From: Alectoria sarmentosa
Taxonomy: Eukaryota; Ascomycota; Lecanoromycetes; Lecanorales; Parmeliaceae
Assembly: GCA_009733775.1 (NCBI GenBank)
Contig: WOGZ01000392.1
Span: 1-28,456 of the forward strand
Reading direction: 5' to 3'
DNA: 28,456 nucleotides
In this document: piece by piece, positions 11,831 through 22,019 of the stretch
How the letters are laid out: every line of letters begins with the position of its first letter
Numbering within the stretch: the stretch's first letter is position 1
Translations under genes and position numbers: made by a program
Notes under the pieces: generated by a model
Databases searched by the model: none
Told to the model about the DNA's origin: nothing
The model's input: only the letters and a program-made list of their open reading frames with translations

Positions 11831-12339
11831 TCGTTTATCAAAACAAATTAAATTAAAGACATTATTTGAATATAAATAAAATAACGTATATATGATTAAC
11901 ATTATTAATGCTTATTTCATTATCGATAATGTGAGATTATAAAAAAAGAATTTTGTTAAGAATTTTATGATAATGATAATTGCTTTTATTTTATTTTTGA
12001 TTATTTTCGTAATAAAAACCTCGTTAATATTTGAATTTTTATTAAGTTTTACGAGATCGACGATATTTATCGATTCACAACTTAAATATGTGTTAAATAA
12101 TAAAATTACGATTTATGGCACATTTGAGATAGTCTTTTAAATTGTTACGATAATAAAGAAATATTCAAAAATATAAAAAGATTAAAATGTTATAATGAAT
12201 ATATTCGAGAAGAAATAAATATTTATTTCGTTAAAATCAAATATTATAATTAAATCATCGCGTATATATTCGATTAATCAAAAAGATCGAGAAATCATTA
12301 ATTTTATATTTAATAAGTTTCATATTTAAAGCAAGATGA

Positions 12340-12960
12340 AATGATTAAGTTAACTTATTTCATATAATTATTTTATGTTCGTGATTTAAAAGTAATTATT
12401 TAATGATAATAAGAAAGGTCGAATGATCGTCGATATATGTGAGTTTAATAAAATCATAAAATTCGATGTTTATTCGTTATTTCTTCAATCGAATATCATA
12501 ACAACGATAATCGAAGCGTTATATATTTTCATAATTGACGATAATAATTATTTTCATCAATTTCGTGTTCGTTATAAAGATCGACATAAATTTATAATAA
12601 TATTTCATTGAGATTAAGAACAATTTAACGTGACATTTATGAGATATAAAAAATCGTTATTTTATATATAACGATAAATTGATCGTTTATTAAGATCATT
12701 GCGTGACTTTATTAAAACTTATATCGATAATATGATAATCTTTTTCAAAATTTTATTAGAACATCTAAAGCATTTACGAAAATTTTTCACATTATTTCGA
12801 TAACGTCGAGTTAATTTGAATCTTAAAAAGTTTTTTTTAAGATATTCTTTTGTAACCTTACTCGATCAAAAAATTAATTTTTTAAATTTATCGATAATAA
12901 AAAAAAAGCTTGTCGTTATAATATTATTACATTTTCCGATTTTTTTTCGCAAATTAAAGA
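12340..12960 (+). other. reverse transcriptase domain remnant
   Basis: The fingers/palm part is seen at 12423-12611 (IVDICEFNKII, then FHQFRVRYKDRHKF). The catalytic YxDD box is at 12720-12731 and reads Tyr-Ile-Asp-Asn, the second Asp lost by GAT to AAT. It is followed by MIIFFKILLEHLKHLRKFF, typical of the primer-grip side in fungal Gypsy elements. The domain copied the RNA into cDNA. Confidence 0.9.
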
Positions 12961-13149
12961 CGTTTTTTGATTTTATAAATTAATTATGATCATTGATTTC
13001 TCGTTATATTCAGCGTATTAATGTTTTATAAATACGCAAAATGAAATTTACAAAAGCATTTTTTAAGAAATTTAAAGGGTATGCACGCAAATAACAATTT
13101 AACATCTTTTGTTATAATTTTACGAAAATAAAAATAAAAACTTTTAAAG

Positions 13150-13640
13150 ACCTTTAAAAAACTTTTATTAATTTAACGTTTTTGATTTATTACGATTTTA
13201 ATTATAAACTTTATATTGATCTTGATATTTTTAAAAAATGAAACTTCGTTGTTATGATTTATCACGTTATTAACGATTTTGAAGAATTCTTTTCACGTAT
13301 TAATGTGCAATTTTTTTTTTTTTTTAATAAAATGCTCAATTAAGTTGAGTAAAATTATTGATTTATAAAATTAAAAATTATCGATATAATTTGGGTTGTC
13401 AAAAAAATGAAACACATAATCGAGTTTATTAAAAAGTCATTTATAATAATATACACAAATCATTTTATTATTATATTTATATTTCGTTAAATAAATTTTA
13501 TTATCTCAAGCATCGATAAATTTAATTTACGATTTATTCGAACATTTCAATATTTTTTCATATTTGATTTAATAATACGTTATAAAGTCGATAAAACAAA
13601 CATCGTTTTCGATGTTTTATCACGATTATAAACATTAATT
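13150..13640 (+). other. RNase H domain remnant
   Basis: KLYIDLD at 13206-13226 corresponds to the strand carrying the first catalytic Asp, which is retained at 13224. Downstream the frame passes a T14 run near 13312-13325 and still reads on: YTNHF near 13452, then KTNIVFDVLSRL near 13596, the conserved end of the domain in Gypsy elements. It removed the RNA strand during reverse transcription. Confidence 0.75.
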
Positions 13641-14039
13641 ATAATAATAAAGAATGAATCAGATATGTTGAAAACATTGTATAAGTTATTAATTTATGAT
13701 TTCAAAGAATCACTTACCTTGCCGAGCGTACTTCGTGTCGAAGTATTTATTAATTATCACATCATTTTGATAAAAATGTCGATGAATTTCAAATCACATT
13801 TTATTGTCGAGTATGTAAAGAATTTTTAGTGAAATAAAGTTTTTGATGTTATTAAAGATGTCGTTGAAATCATTATTTCTAACATTCTTGTCAATGATAA
13901 GTAATATATCGACGACGTCGACGATGCTATTATACGACGAATTGATTTACAATTCAAATTACGAGATGGTTTCATTTATTATACGAATTTTAATGATGAT
14001 AAAAAATAATTATATATATCTAACGCTCTCGAGCAAGAG

Positions 14040-15020
14040 ATTTTTGAATTAATTCATAATCATTAACATTATAAAAGATTTCACAAAACTTATAATCGCA
14101 TTATTAATTTTTTATATTTAAAACATTTAATAAAATATTTACGTATTTATATTGATTATTATTCGAAATGTGAATTTAATTAAATTAAGCGATATAAGTT
14201 TTATGATAATATAATTCTCATTAACAAATTTGCAATTCCTTTTTATATCATAATAATGAATTTCATCATCGCATTATTTATAACGACGAAAAATGATCTT
14301 GATTGTTTATTTATAATCACGAATAAATTCTTTAAGAAAATGTTATTCGTTTTTGATAAGATTATTTACATAATAAATAAATAAATTAATTTAATGCTTG
14401 TAATTTTTTATCAATACGATTAAAGTGTGTTTTTTATTATCATTAATAATCGTGATGTCAAATTTATATTTGAATTTTGAAAGATGGTTTTTATGAAACT
14501 CGATATCGATTTACTTATTAATATCGTTTATTATTTATAAATCGATAATCAATCGAAACGCATTAATTAAATTGTCAAGATAATTATTCGTTATTATGTA
14601 ATAATTAATTTAAATAATAATGATGATTAAATTTTATTATTATCTTATTTACAAGATTGCTTGAATAATTTCAAAAATCAATTCATTAAAATGTCTTTAA
14701 ATGAAGTCTTTTATAATTTCAATGTTCATAATGTATTCGATTTTCTTTTCAATTTATCGTCGAAACATTTTAATCGTTTACGTTTATTAAAGCGTGAGCA
14801 AATTAAAAAGTCTTTAACATTTATTAATGTCATGATCAAAGCTTATTACGATAAATCATATAAATCATTAAATCTTATTAAAGAAAGCATTACTTATTTA
14901 CGTTTGTATTAAGATTACGAGATCTTAAATATCACAAATCATAAATTACATCAACAACGGATTAATCCCTTTAAGATCTTTAATAAAATCGATCAATTAA
15001 TTTATCGTTTCGAGTTGTCA
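14040..15020 (+). other. integrase (HHCC, DDE core, GPY/F) remnant
   Basis: The zinc-binding part shows Tyr-Ser-Lys-Cys at 14160-14171 where Cys-x2-Cys is expected. The three catalytic positions are Asn at 14259, Asn at 14448 and Lys at 14556. The last two are 36 codons apart, the exact DD35E spacing, and each codon is one transition from Asp or Glu. After the core the frame reads MSLNEVFYNFNVHNVFDFL and AYYDKSYKSLNLIKESITYL (14661-14912), then NPFKIFNKIDQLIYRFEL, the GPY/F module. It joined cDNA to the genome. It is dead at all three catalytic positions. Confidence 0.92.
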
Positions 15021-15146
15021 TCGATCATAAAAATTCATTTTATAATATTAATGATTCAATTAAAATCAGATAAATAAAAAGATTTTTATAAGCGATAAAG
15101 CATTATACTTATATTCGAGATAGAGAAAAACGATATTATCAGAAAT

Positions 15147-15293
15147 CGATACGAAATCGAGATATTATTTAATAAACGGACTTATTATAATAAATTTCAA
15201 TATCTCGTCAAGTGAAAGAATTGTGATAACGAACACAATGTATAATACGATGTCGAGAACTTGTTAAAAGTTAAGAAATTGATCGAAAAGTAT
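15147..15293 (+). other. chromodomain remnant at integrase C-terminus
   Basis: The 49-codon segment begins RYEIEILFNKRTYYNKFQYL and ends near KKLIEKY. Two stops, TGA at 15213 and TAA at 15243, sit where the domain has conserved Trp. These are cage residues in known chromodomains that read methylated histone H3. The domain marks the element as a chromovirus. Such elements are thought to aim integration at heterochromatin, which fits its AT-rich location. Confidence 0.88.
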
Positions 15294-15350
15294 AAGACAA
15301 GGATGTTAATTACTTTTGCACGATTCATAAAACGTCGAATTGTAACATAG

Positions 15351-15577
15351 CAGTAGTTAACTATTATGCCGTCGCCGTTTACGCAAGCTTCGCGACGATG
15401 AAATCGTTTTAAAAAACAATTTATTTGATTTAAAGTCTTTTAATTAACACCTATGTTACGATCGATCGTTAAGCGAAATTTTTTTAAGATTAAACATTTA
15501 TTTTGTTAAGATATATTGTTTATTTATATAATTAATATTATAACGAGAGCGTTGTTTTATTCTTTGTTTGTTAACAC
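15351..15577 (+). other. Gypsy 3' tail before the right LTR
   Basis: The first 60 bases are unusually G+C-rich for this window (CCGTCGCCGTTTACG near 15369) and may still be coding if TAG at 15348 was once CAG. The remainder is A/T-rich. No convincing purine-rich tract lies directly before 15578; if one existed it has been mutated. Confidence 0.5.
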
Positions 15578-15772
15578 TATTATAATAATCACGACAAGCA
15601 TTTATCTTATCGAGGTATTTATCTCGTTTAATAATTGCACTTATTAAAAAGATATCTTGTCAAGTTAATGATTTGATAAATTTATATAAATAGTTAACTT
15701 TGTAAGAAAGAATCAATTAATCTTATACTCATTTTCATAATCACACTTATAAAAGCACATGCATTTATAACA
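15578..15772 (+). repeat. Gypsy 3' LTR, 195 bp
   Basis: It starts TATTATAATAATCACG, where TG has become TA, and ends GCATTTATAACA. It is the same length as the left LTR. Both copies have independent C-to-T and G-to-A changes, so neither equals the ancestral LTR. Confidence 0.93.
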
Positions 15773-15777
15773 ATTTT
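15773..15777. repeat. Gypsy target-site duplication, right (ATTTT)
   Basis: An exact copy of 8684-8688, directly after the last base of the right LTR. Confidence 0.85.
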
Positions 15778-18251
15778 AAGATTTTTTATTCTTTTTTTTA
15801 ATATTATAATCGTCGAATAATGAAAATTAAATCGAAACGTAATATATAAATAAGAAACACATTATTAAAATATAAATTATGCGTAAATTTTTAAGATTTA
15901 TATTTTAAATAAATTTATTTAAAATAATTAAACTTTAAATTTTGTTATTAATTTTATTCTTTATTTTATTAATGTGAATATTAAAATATAAACGTTAATT
16001 TAAATACATTTTTAAATATTTTAAATTATCTTTAATTTTATAAATGATATTTTCAAAATTTAAAAAAATAAAATTGAAATTGAGAATAAAAATGAAATAT
16101 ATAAAATAAAATTTATTTAAATTAAAAATTAAAGTATAACTTTTCGCTTAATAATGATAAATAAAATATATTTTCTTTATTTTATTAATATATTCTTCGA
16201 TTATATTTTTTTATAATTAAATATTAAATATTATTTATATATCTTATTTCGAAAAATTTCATTTTAAAATAAATTAATTTCTCGATTATATCGTTATTAT
16301 AATAATAATATAACGAAAAAAAAAATCTTTAAAATTTTAAATTTTAAAAATTATTTATTCGTTAAAAAAAATCTTAAATAAAAAGTTTAAAACACGAATT
16401 TTAATCTCGCGATTAAAAATGAAATTCGCAATTTAATTAATAATTACATTATTAACTTTACGCTTGCGAAGATTATAAAGTAATTAAAAATAATTAATAT
16501 TATTAAATGTCTTAAAAACGTTTAAACAAAAAAGATTATATATTCTTTTTTATCGTTATATAAAATAAATTTTTTCGATTAATATATATAACGCGTGCTT
16601 TATTATTATATTTTTTCTTTTTTCGAAATAATTTTCGAAAATAAAAATATGTTTCGTTATAAAATTAAATAATTGAAAGATTATAATTCATTCGAGAGCT
16701 TTATTTAACGTATTAAAAATGCGATAAAACGATAATATTTTAAAATAAAATAATTTCTCTTTTTGAATTTGCGAAAAATTATCGTAATAAAGCTTTTAAA
16801 ATTTAAACACTCGTTAAAAAATTATATAAATAACTTTTATAAAATTAATAAATTTCTTTAAAAAATGATATTTGAAATTTCGTTTTTTTATAACGTTTTA
16901 AAAAATCGATTTTCGAATTATTATCGAGATTTTTTTCATTATAATATCGAAAATTAAAATTAATTTTGAATAAATAAATTTTTTTAAATTATTAAAATCG
17001 ATTAAAAAGAATTTAAAAAAGAATTTTATCGCGAAAGTCGTTGTTTTATTTCTTTTTAATATCGTTATAATATCGTTAAAGCGTTTGAAATTAAAAATAA
17101 ATAATAAAAATAATGTTAATTAATTCTTTATTTAATTGAACAATTTGTAAATTTTATTTGTGTCGTTTATTATTTTTATAAGCTTTATGCGATGATTTTT
17201 TCATAAATCGAGTTTTCATTATTATTTATTTTATTTGTTATGCGATAAACTTTGCTCATAAAATTTAATTCTATAAAAATTATAAAATTTCAATCTCGAT
17301 TTAACGTTTTGAAAATGTTATTTTGATTTTTTAATTTTAATGAAAACGGCTTTAAATTTCTCGATGTATTTAAATTTTCGAATTTTTTTCTATTTTGTTT
17401 TTAAAAACAGATAAAAAGAAAAAACTGTGAATGATTTCGATAATTATTAAAAAATAATAATTAAATCTTTTAAACGTAATCTCTCGAAGGATTTTAAATA
17501 TTTGAAATATAAATTCGTTATTAAATATTTTCTAATTCATTTTGATATAATTATATTTTTTTAAAAAATTTATCTTTATAATCGCGATGTTTATTTCAAT
17601 CTTCATCGAATAATAATTCGACGTAACGTTTAAATCGTTTTTTATTTAATATTTAACGATTCGATTATTGAGATTTTTTATTATAAAGTAAAAATTCAAA
17701 ATGTGAAATCTCAAATTTAATATTTTATAAATTCTTATATCTTTGAAAAAATGTTAAATAAATCGAAATTCGTTTATAATTTTTAACAATTTATATGCTT
17801 TAAAGTTAACGTTAACGTAATTTTTTTAAACGAAATAATGAATATTAAAATCGTTAATAATTATCGTTTCGATTAATTTATCGAAAATCGAACGATAAAA
17901 ACGATTATTATCGTCGAAAATTTTCTTTAATAATTCGAAGGATTTTTAAAATGATTTTTTTTCGAAATGTTAATATTAATTTTTTTTCGAAAGAAAGAAT
18001 TATACACATTAATTATTTAAATAAAAATCTCGTTTTCAATTTGAGATATATTTAATTGAAATTTCAAGATTATTTTATTTTTAATAAAGAAAGCGTTAAA
18101 TTAAATAATAATTATTGAAAAATTATTTTTATATATAAAAATATATATTTTGAATTTATCGTCGTCGAATTTTATCGTTTTAAAATAATATAAATTATGA
18201 AAAATTTTGATCGAATAATATGTGATAATTATTCACATATTAATTTAAAAA
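15778..18251. other. AT-rich RIP-degraded DNA, no gene
   Basis: This is 2.5 kb between the two retrotransposons. It returns to the CpG-only cytosine pattern seen at the left of the window. No frame stays open and no terminal repeat was found. I tried to read on the remnant that ends at 8688 into this stretch and saw no continuation. Confidence 0.65.
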
Positions 18252-18256
18252 ATTTA
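18252..18256. repeat. Copia target-site duplication, left (ATTTA)
   Basis: ATTTA directly precedes the left LTR and recurs exactly after the right LTR (26651-26655). Five bases is the usual Copia duplication. Confidence 0.82.
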
Positions 18257-18374
18257 TGTTAAAAGTAAATAATAAATTACTTAATTAAGATATTATATAA
18301 AATATGAGATTTATTAAGTTTATATTTGACGACAGTCAAATAAAGAAAGTGAAACGAACTTAATTATTTCAACA
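18257..18374 (-). repeat. Copia LTR, left copy (3' LTR of the element), 118 bp
   Basis: It begins TGTTAAAAG and ends ATTTCAACA. The terminal inverted sequence TGTTGAA/TTCAACA is seen by combining the two copies. It matches 26533-26650 with no gap. By hand count 21 of 118 positions differ, 20 of them transitions. Confidence 0.9.
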
Positions 18375-18497
18375 TTTTTATTCAAATAAAACTACATAAT
18401 AAAATCACGAATTTTAACATTTGCGACGCTGAAAACTAAATAATAAAGGTGAAAAATTATATCTTCTTTATAGTTATATGTATTAACATTTTTTATA

Positions 18498-18520
18498 TTC
18501 TTTTTTCCCCCTTTTTCCTT
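18498..18520 (-). promoter_or_regulatory. polypurine tract with G5 core, possible plus-strand primer
   Basis: On the element strand this is AAGGAAAAAGGGGGAAAAAA then GAA, 23 purines. Retroelements prime second-strand DNA from such a tract. It lies about 120 bases from the LTR instead of touching it, so its role is doubtful. Its Cs on the + strand are in CC and CT, which RIP rarely hits, so the tract survived. Confidence 0.4.
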
Positions 18521-18524
18521 AAAC

Positions 18525-19080
18525 GTCGAACGTCGAATAAATAAGATAATCGTCGAATAACAACAATGAGACTATCGAGCGCACAATGAAAATGTGCGAA
18601 AAACACGAATTTAAATTCTTACGAAAATTAAAATCGGGTAACGATAATAAAATGAGTGTTAAATAATTAAAATAAGCATTAAATAGCGATAATGAAATTA
18701 TCGAGCGCATAATAAACATTAAATAATAATAATGAAATTCTTAAACGCATAATGAAGATGTTTTTATAAAACATAAATTTCGATTCTTACGAGAATCAAA
18801 ATCGAATAACGATAATAAAATAAATATCGAATAACAACAATGAATCGAACGTAAAATAATGACAATGAAATGATCTTCGAATAACGATAATAAGATCATC
18901 GAATACGTAAAAGATGTTTTTTAAAAAACACGAATTTCGACTCTCGCGAGAATCAAAATCAAATAATAACAATAAGATAAGCGTCGAATAAATAAAATAA
19001 ACATCAAATAACGACAATAAAATGTGCGTCAAATAAATAAAATAAACATCGAATAACGATAATAAAATTAACGACGATGA
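18525..19080. repeat. decayed higher-order tandem repeat
   Basis: A block with CACGAATTT, a CTTACGAGAATC-like hairpin and AAAATCGAATAACGATAATA recurs at 18604, 18772 and 18929, spacings 168 and 157. Shorter units fill the rest, best seen at 18978-19068 as two 45-bp copies of GCGTCGAATAAATAAAATAA plus 25 more bases. The copies differ mainly by transitions. Confidence 0.7.
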
Positions 19081-19087
19081 TTAATTA

Positions 19088-19120
19088 TTCTCTCTTTTTC
19101 CCTTCTCTCTCTTTTTTTTC
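19088..19120 (-). promoter_or_regulatory. 33-base polypurine tract
   Basis: On the element strand this is uninterrupted purine with alternating GA (GAAAAAAAAGAGAGAGAAGG and onward). It lies at the inner edge of the 45-bp repeats. It could be an internal second-strand primer or simply a simple-sequence run. Confidence 0.4.
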
Positions 19121-19393
19121 AATAAATAATAACAATAAAATTAATCGCGAATAGCAAAAATGAAAATGTCGAAATTTAAAAACGATTATATTCTTTTAAA
19201 CATATTCGCCACGATGTCTTATATAAAAAATTCCACTTTTTGCAAAAAAACGATTTTTTGAAATTTTTATTTTCAAATTATCAAATGCACATTAAAAATC
19301 GATTAATATATAATCGATAAATATATAAAGACGATTATATCGAAAAAAAAAGATGTGAAAGATTTACAAACCACTTTTTATCAATATAAGAGC

Positions 19394-19870
19394 CTAAACG
19401 CCGAGAGATAAATATCGAAAATATTAACTTTAAAATATAAACATCAAGGGATGAATATCGAAAATATCGACTTTAAAATATAAATACCGAAAAATGAATA
19501 TCGAGAACATCGACTTTGAGATATAAACATCGAAAAATAAATATCGAAAGTATCGACTTTAAAATATAAACATCGAGAGATAAATATCGAGAATATCGAC
19601 TTTAAGATATAAATATCGAAAGATGAATATCGAGAATATCGACTTTAAGACATAAACATCGAGAAATAAATATCGAAAGTATCGACTTTGAAATATAAAC
19701 ATCGAGAGATAAATATCGAAAATATCAACTTTAAGATATAAATATCGAGAAATAAATATCGAGAATATCGACTTTAAAGCATAAACATCGAGAAATGAAT
19801 ATCGAAAATATTAACTTTAAGATATAAACACCGAAAAATAAACATCGAGAAATAATTATCGAAAATATTT
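19394..19870. repeat. 43-bp tandem repeat, about 11 copies
   Basis: The element ATCGACTTTA recurs, with RIP variants such as ATTAACTTTA, at 19423, 19466, 19509, 19552, 19595, 19638, 19681, 19724, 19767 and 19810, exactly 43 apart. A last broken copy follows a 14-base insertion. The unit runs ATATAAACATCGAGAGATAA, ATATCGAGAATATCGACTTT, AAG. 43 is not a multiple of three, so the array is not protein-coding. The invariant spacing shows few indels since the array formed. There are no unique spacers, so it is not a CRISPR. Confidence 0.95.
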
Positions 19871-20712
19871 TTTTATAAATTCAAATATCGTGATATAAAC
19901 ATCAAAAAATGAAAATCGAAAACAATAATTTTAAAAATATAAATATCGAGAATTAAAAGCGTTATAGATGTTAAAGACGTCGAAAATATGAATATTAAAA
20001 GCGTTAACTTTTAAAATGCGAGCGCCGAGAGTTTAAACGGCATAAGAGTTATATATATTAATATTATTAACATCGAAAACGACGATATTATAAACGCATT
20101 AATAACATAATATAAAATAATAATAATAAAATAACGAGAGATTGATATGAAAATAAGCATCGAAAATATAAGCATATCATAAAGAATTTAAGCTAATTCT
20201 CACAAAATGAGAATACATAACAATTAATATGTTAATTTTTATTATTTATATTCAAATAAATCGATGAGCGCGATTATCGAATCAAACGCCTAAAATCTTT
20301 AACGATGATAAACGTTAAATTTACTTATTTTATAATTATATAATCATTTTTATAAATTTAATTATCACGATAAGATTTTGCCCTTAACTGCAATTTAAAT
20401 AATAATTATAAATTTTTATTTTAATCGCAAATCGAATAATGTTATAAACATTTATCTTAAATTTTAAAAATTATAAATGTGAAAACATGAAAAAAAAGTT
20501 TAAATATGAGAAACCTTTTAAATAACGCTTCAAAGCATTTATTATAATCTTAAAAAAATAATTATTTCTTAAACTTTTCAAACGTAACTTGATATAAGAC
20601 ATCGAACGAATTCTTAATTAAAATAATGTTGATTTAAATCGAATGAAAAATGATCATAAACCTCTTCGCTTTGATTAAATTAATTTGAAAAAACCTTTTC
20701 GAAAGACAATTC

Positions 20713-20734
20713 AAACCCGATAACGATCGGGTTT
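20713..20734. repeat. 9-bp hairpin AAACCCGAT/ATCGGGTTT
   Basis: A perfect stem around AACG, with CCC/GGG in a window where runs of C or G are rare. It lies about 500 bases downstream of pol on the element strand. It might be a 3' RNA structure of the element. No further evidence. Confidence 0.5.
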
Positions 20735-21238
20735 TGAAAACGATAATTATTTACAACCTTCGATAAATGAAATATCGATCGCCTTACATTATTCTAACTT
20801 TTTTAAATTCTATTAAATTACGTTCGTAAAAAACGAACCTTAAATTCATAAATCAAATCGCTCAAATTCTCAAATCGTTTATTTAATAAACATTATCAAC
20901 AATTATATTTTTTAAATAAAGATTTTTAAATAAAGAAATTTGAAAAAATAACAATCGAGAATGATCATATCAAAACTTGAAATTTATTTTAATGAGTTTT
21001 TAAAATGCGATAAGCGAGATAATTAATTTCATTAAAAATTCTTTCTCTTTATAATCGAACGATGCTTTAATCTTTCGAAATTGCTTAAAATAAATTTTTG
21101 AAAAAATTCATTATTAAATTATTTAATATTATCGTTATTATTTAAAAAAAATTAAAATTAAAAAATCAATCAACAAAATTATAACGTAAACAATTTAACC
21201 TCTTATAAATAATAAATCGAAATTTATTTTTAAATTCA

Positions 21239-22000
21239 CTCGAAATCGAGCGCTTGACGAAATATATTAAATTTGATCTTAAACAAAAAATTTATAAAAT
21301 CATCGACGATCTATTTCTCAATGAAAACGTATTTTAAAACGATATCGTTATTCACGATTTTTTCGCGCACAAAGTGATATTAAATATCGATGTGTTTAAA
21401 ATAATCATAAAATTGAAAATTCTTAATTAAAATCACGGCATTTTGATTGTTATAAAAAATAACGATAATGAAAACGAAAATGAAATTTTCGAGCTTTGAT
21501 TGAGCTTATATTACGAAAACGCGCTTTATTTGAATCGCATTATCATTATTAAAAGCGTCGATTATCGACTTAAAGATCACGAAATTGAGATCATTAAAAA
21601 GTCTTTCAAGCCAAATCGCCTCTTTAATAATTTAAATTTAATCGATATATTCGATTTCATAAATGAACAATATTATCGTGAATTGACGTTTAAATAATTA
21701 ATTTATGATTGCATTATTAAGATTAAACACATAATCAAAAATAAATCGTTTAATGTCTTAATTAATAATTCAATCGACGTCGATATATTCGCGCAATGAG
21801 ACGAGTTTTTTTTTATAAATAAACTTAAAATATAACGTATCTCGCAAATATTTAAAAATTCTTTTAATTGCTTTTTAATAAAAATCGTTAAAATTAAAAG
21901 CGTAATAAAAGATTACGAAAATAACGTAAACGATATTTAAACGAATATTCAACATCGCGTACATTAAAGAATCGATAACGAATTGATATAAAAAGCGAGA
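21239..22000 (-). other. Copia RNase H domain remnant
   Basis: On the - strand the frame reads DSLMYAMLNIRLNIVYVI, then KAIKRIFKYLRDTLYFKF, the canonical RT/RNase H joint of Copia. Later come EAIWLERLFNDL, NNQNAVILIKN and HIDI*YHFVREKIVNNDIVL (His-Ile-Asp-Ile at 21383-21394). The order and spacing are normal for the family. The TAA in the last motif replaces a conserved Arg or Gln codon. Confidence 0.88.
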
Positions 22001-22019
22001 TTTTTTGATAATTTTGAAA

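Larger units (their letters stand above)
9189..15350 (+). pseudogene. Gypsy gag-pol polyprotein, single frame, dead
   Basis: All recognisable pieces lie in one frame over 2,054 codons from the ATG at 9189 to the TAG at 15348. They run in order: N-terminal extension, gag, a stretch rich in TAA where Gln is expected, C2HC finger, protease, RT, RNase H, integrase, chromodomain. Stops sit at family-conserved Trp or Gln positions, for example two adjacent TGA codons at 9915-9920 in gag. No frameshift was found, so damage is by substitution alone. The start is the best in-frame ATG after the LTR but is not certain. The end is also uncertain because the TAG codons at 15348 and 15354 may themselves be mutated CAG. 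The product would have been processed by its own protease into the virus-like particle and the replication enzymes. Confidence 0.9.
8689..15772 (+). mobile_element. Ty3/Gypsy chromovirus LTR retrotransposon, full length, RIP-inactivated
   Basis: A complete element of 7,084 bp: two 195-bp LTRs, a 305-bp leader, one long gag-pol frame and a short 3' tail. The order gag, zinc finger, protease, RT, RNase H, integrase, chromodomain is that of fungal chromoviruses of the Ty3/Gypsy (Metaviridae) group. RT and RNase H precede integrase, which excludes Copia. Both LTRs keep TAACA at their 3' end, mirroring the TGTTA start. The reading frame is littered with TAA, TGA and TAG but has no shift I could detect. 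Its base composition is less extreme than the DNA on either side, so it probably inserted later than the flanks decayed. Confidence 0.95.
18375..21229 (-). other. Copia 3' noncoding segment with tandem repeats
   Basis: This is 2.86 kb between the end of pol and the 3' LTR. It holds two polypurine tracts on the element strand, a decayed higher-order repeat at 18525-19080, a 43-bp tandem array at 19394-19870 and a hairpin at 20713. Two - strand frames (18519-18719, 18796-19032) are open across the first repeat because its shortest unit is about 45 bp, a multiple of three. They share the repeated piece SRESRNSCF/FRKNLNSCF and look like repeat translation, not protein. A captured host sequence or a second lost gene remains possible. 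Confidence 0.65.

Noticed and set aside
13843..14052. Separate + frame 13843-14052
   Set aside because: It is one base out of phase with the integrase frame, which reads NALEQEIFELIH across its end.
18519..19032. - strand frames in the Copia 3' segment as an extra gene
   Set aside because: They repeat the same residues because the DNA repeats in about 45-bp steps. There is no domain, and each ends within the repeat.
19394..19870. 43-bp array as a CRISPR
   Set aside because: The units are head to tail with no unique spacers, and the setting is a fungal retroelement.
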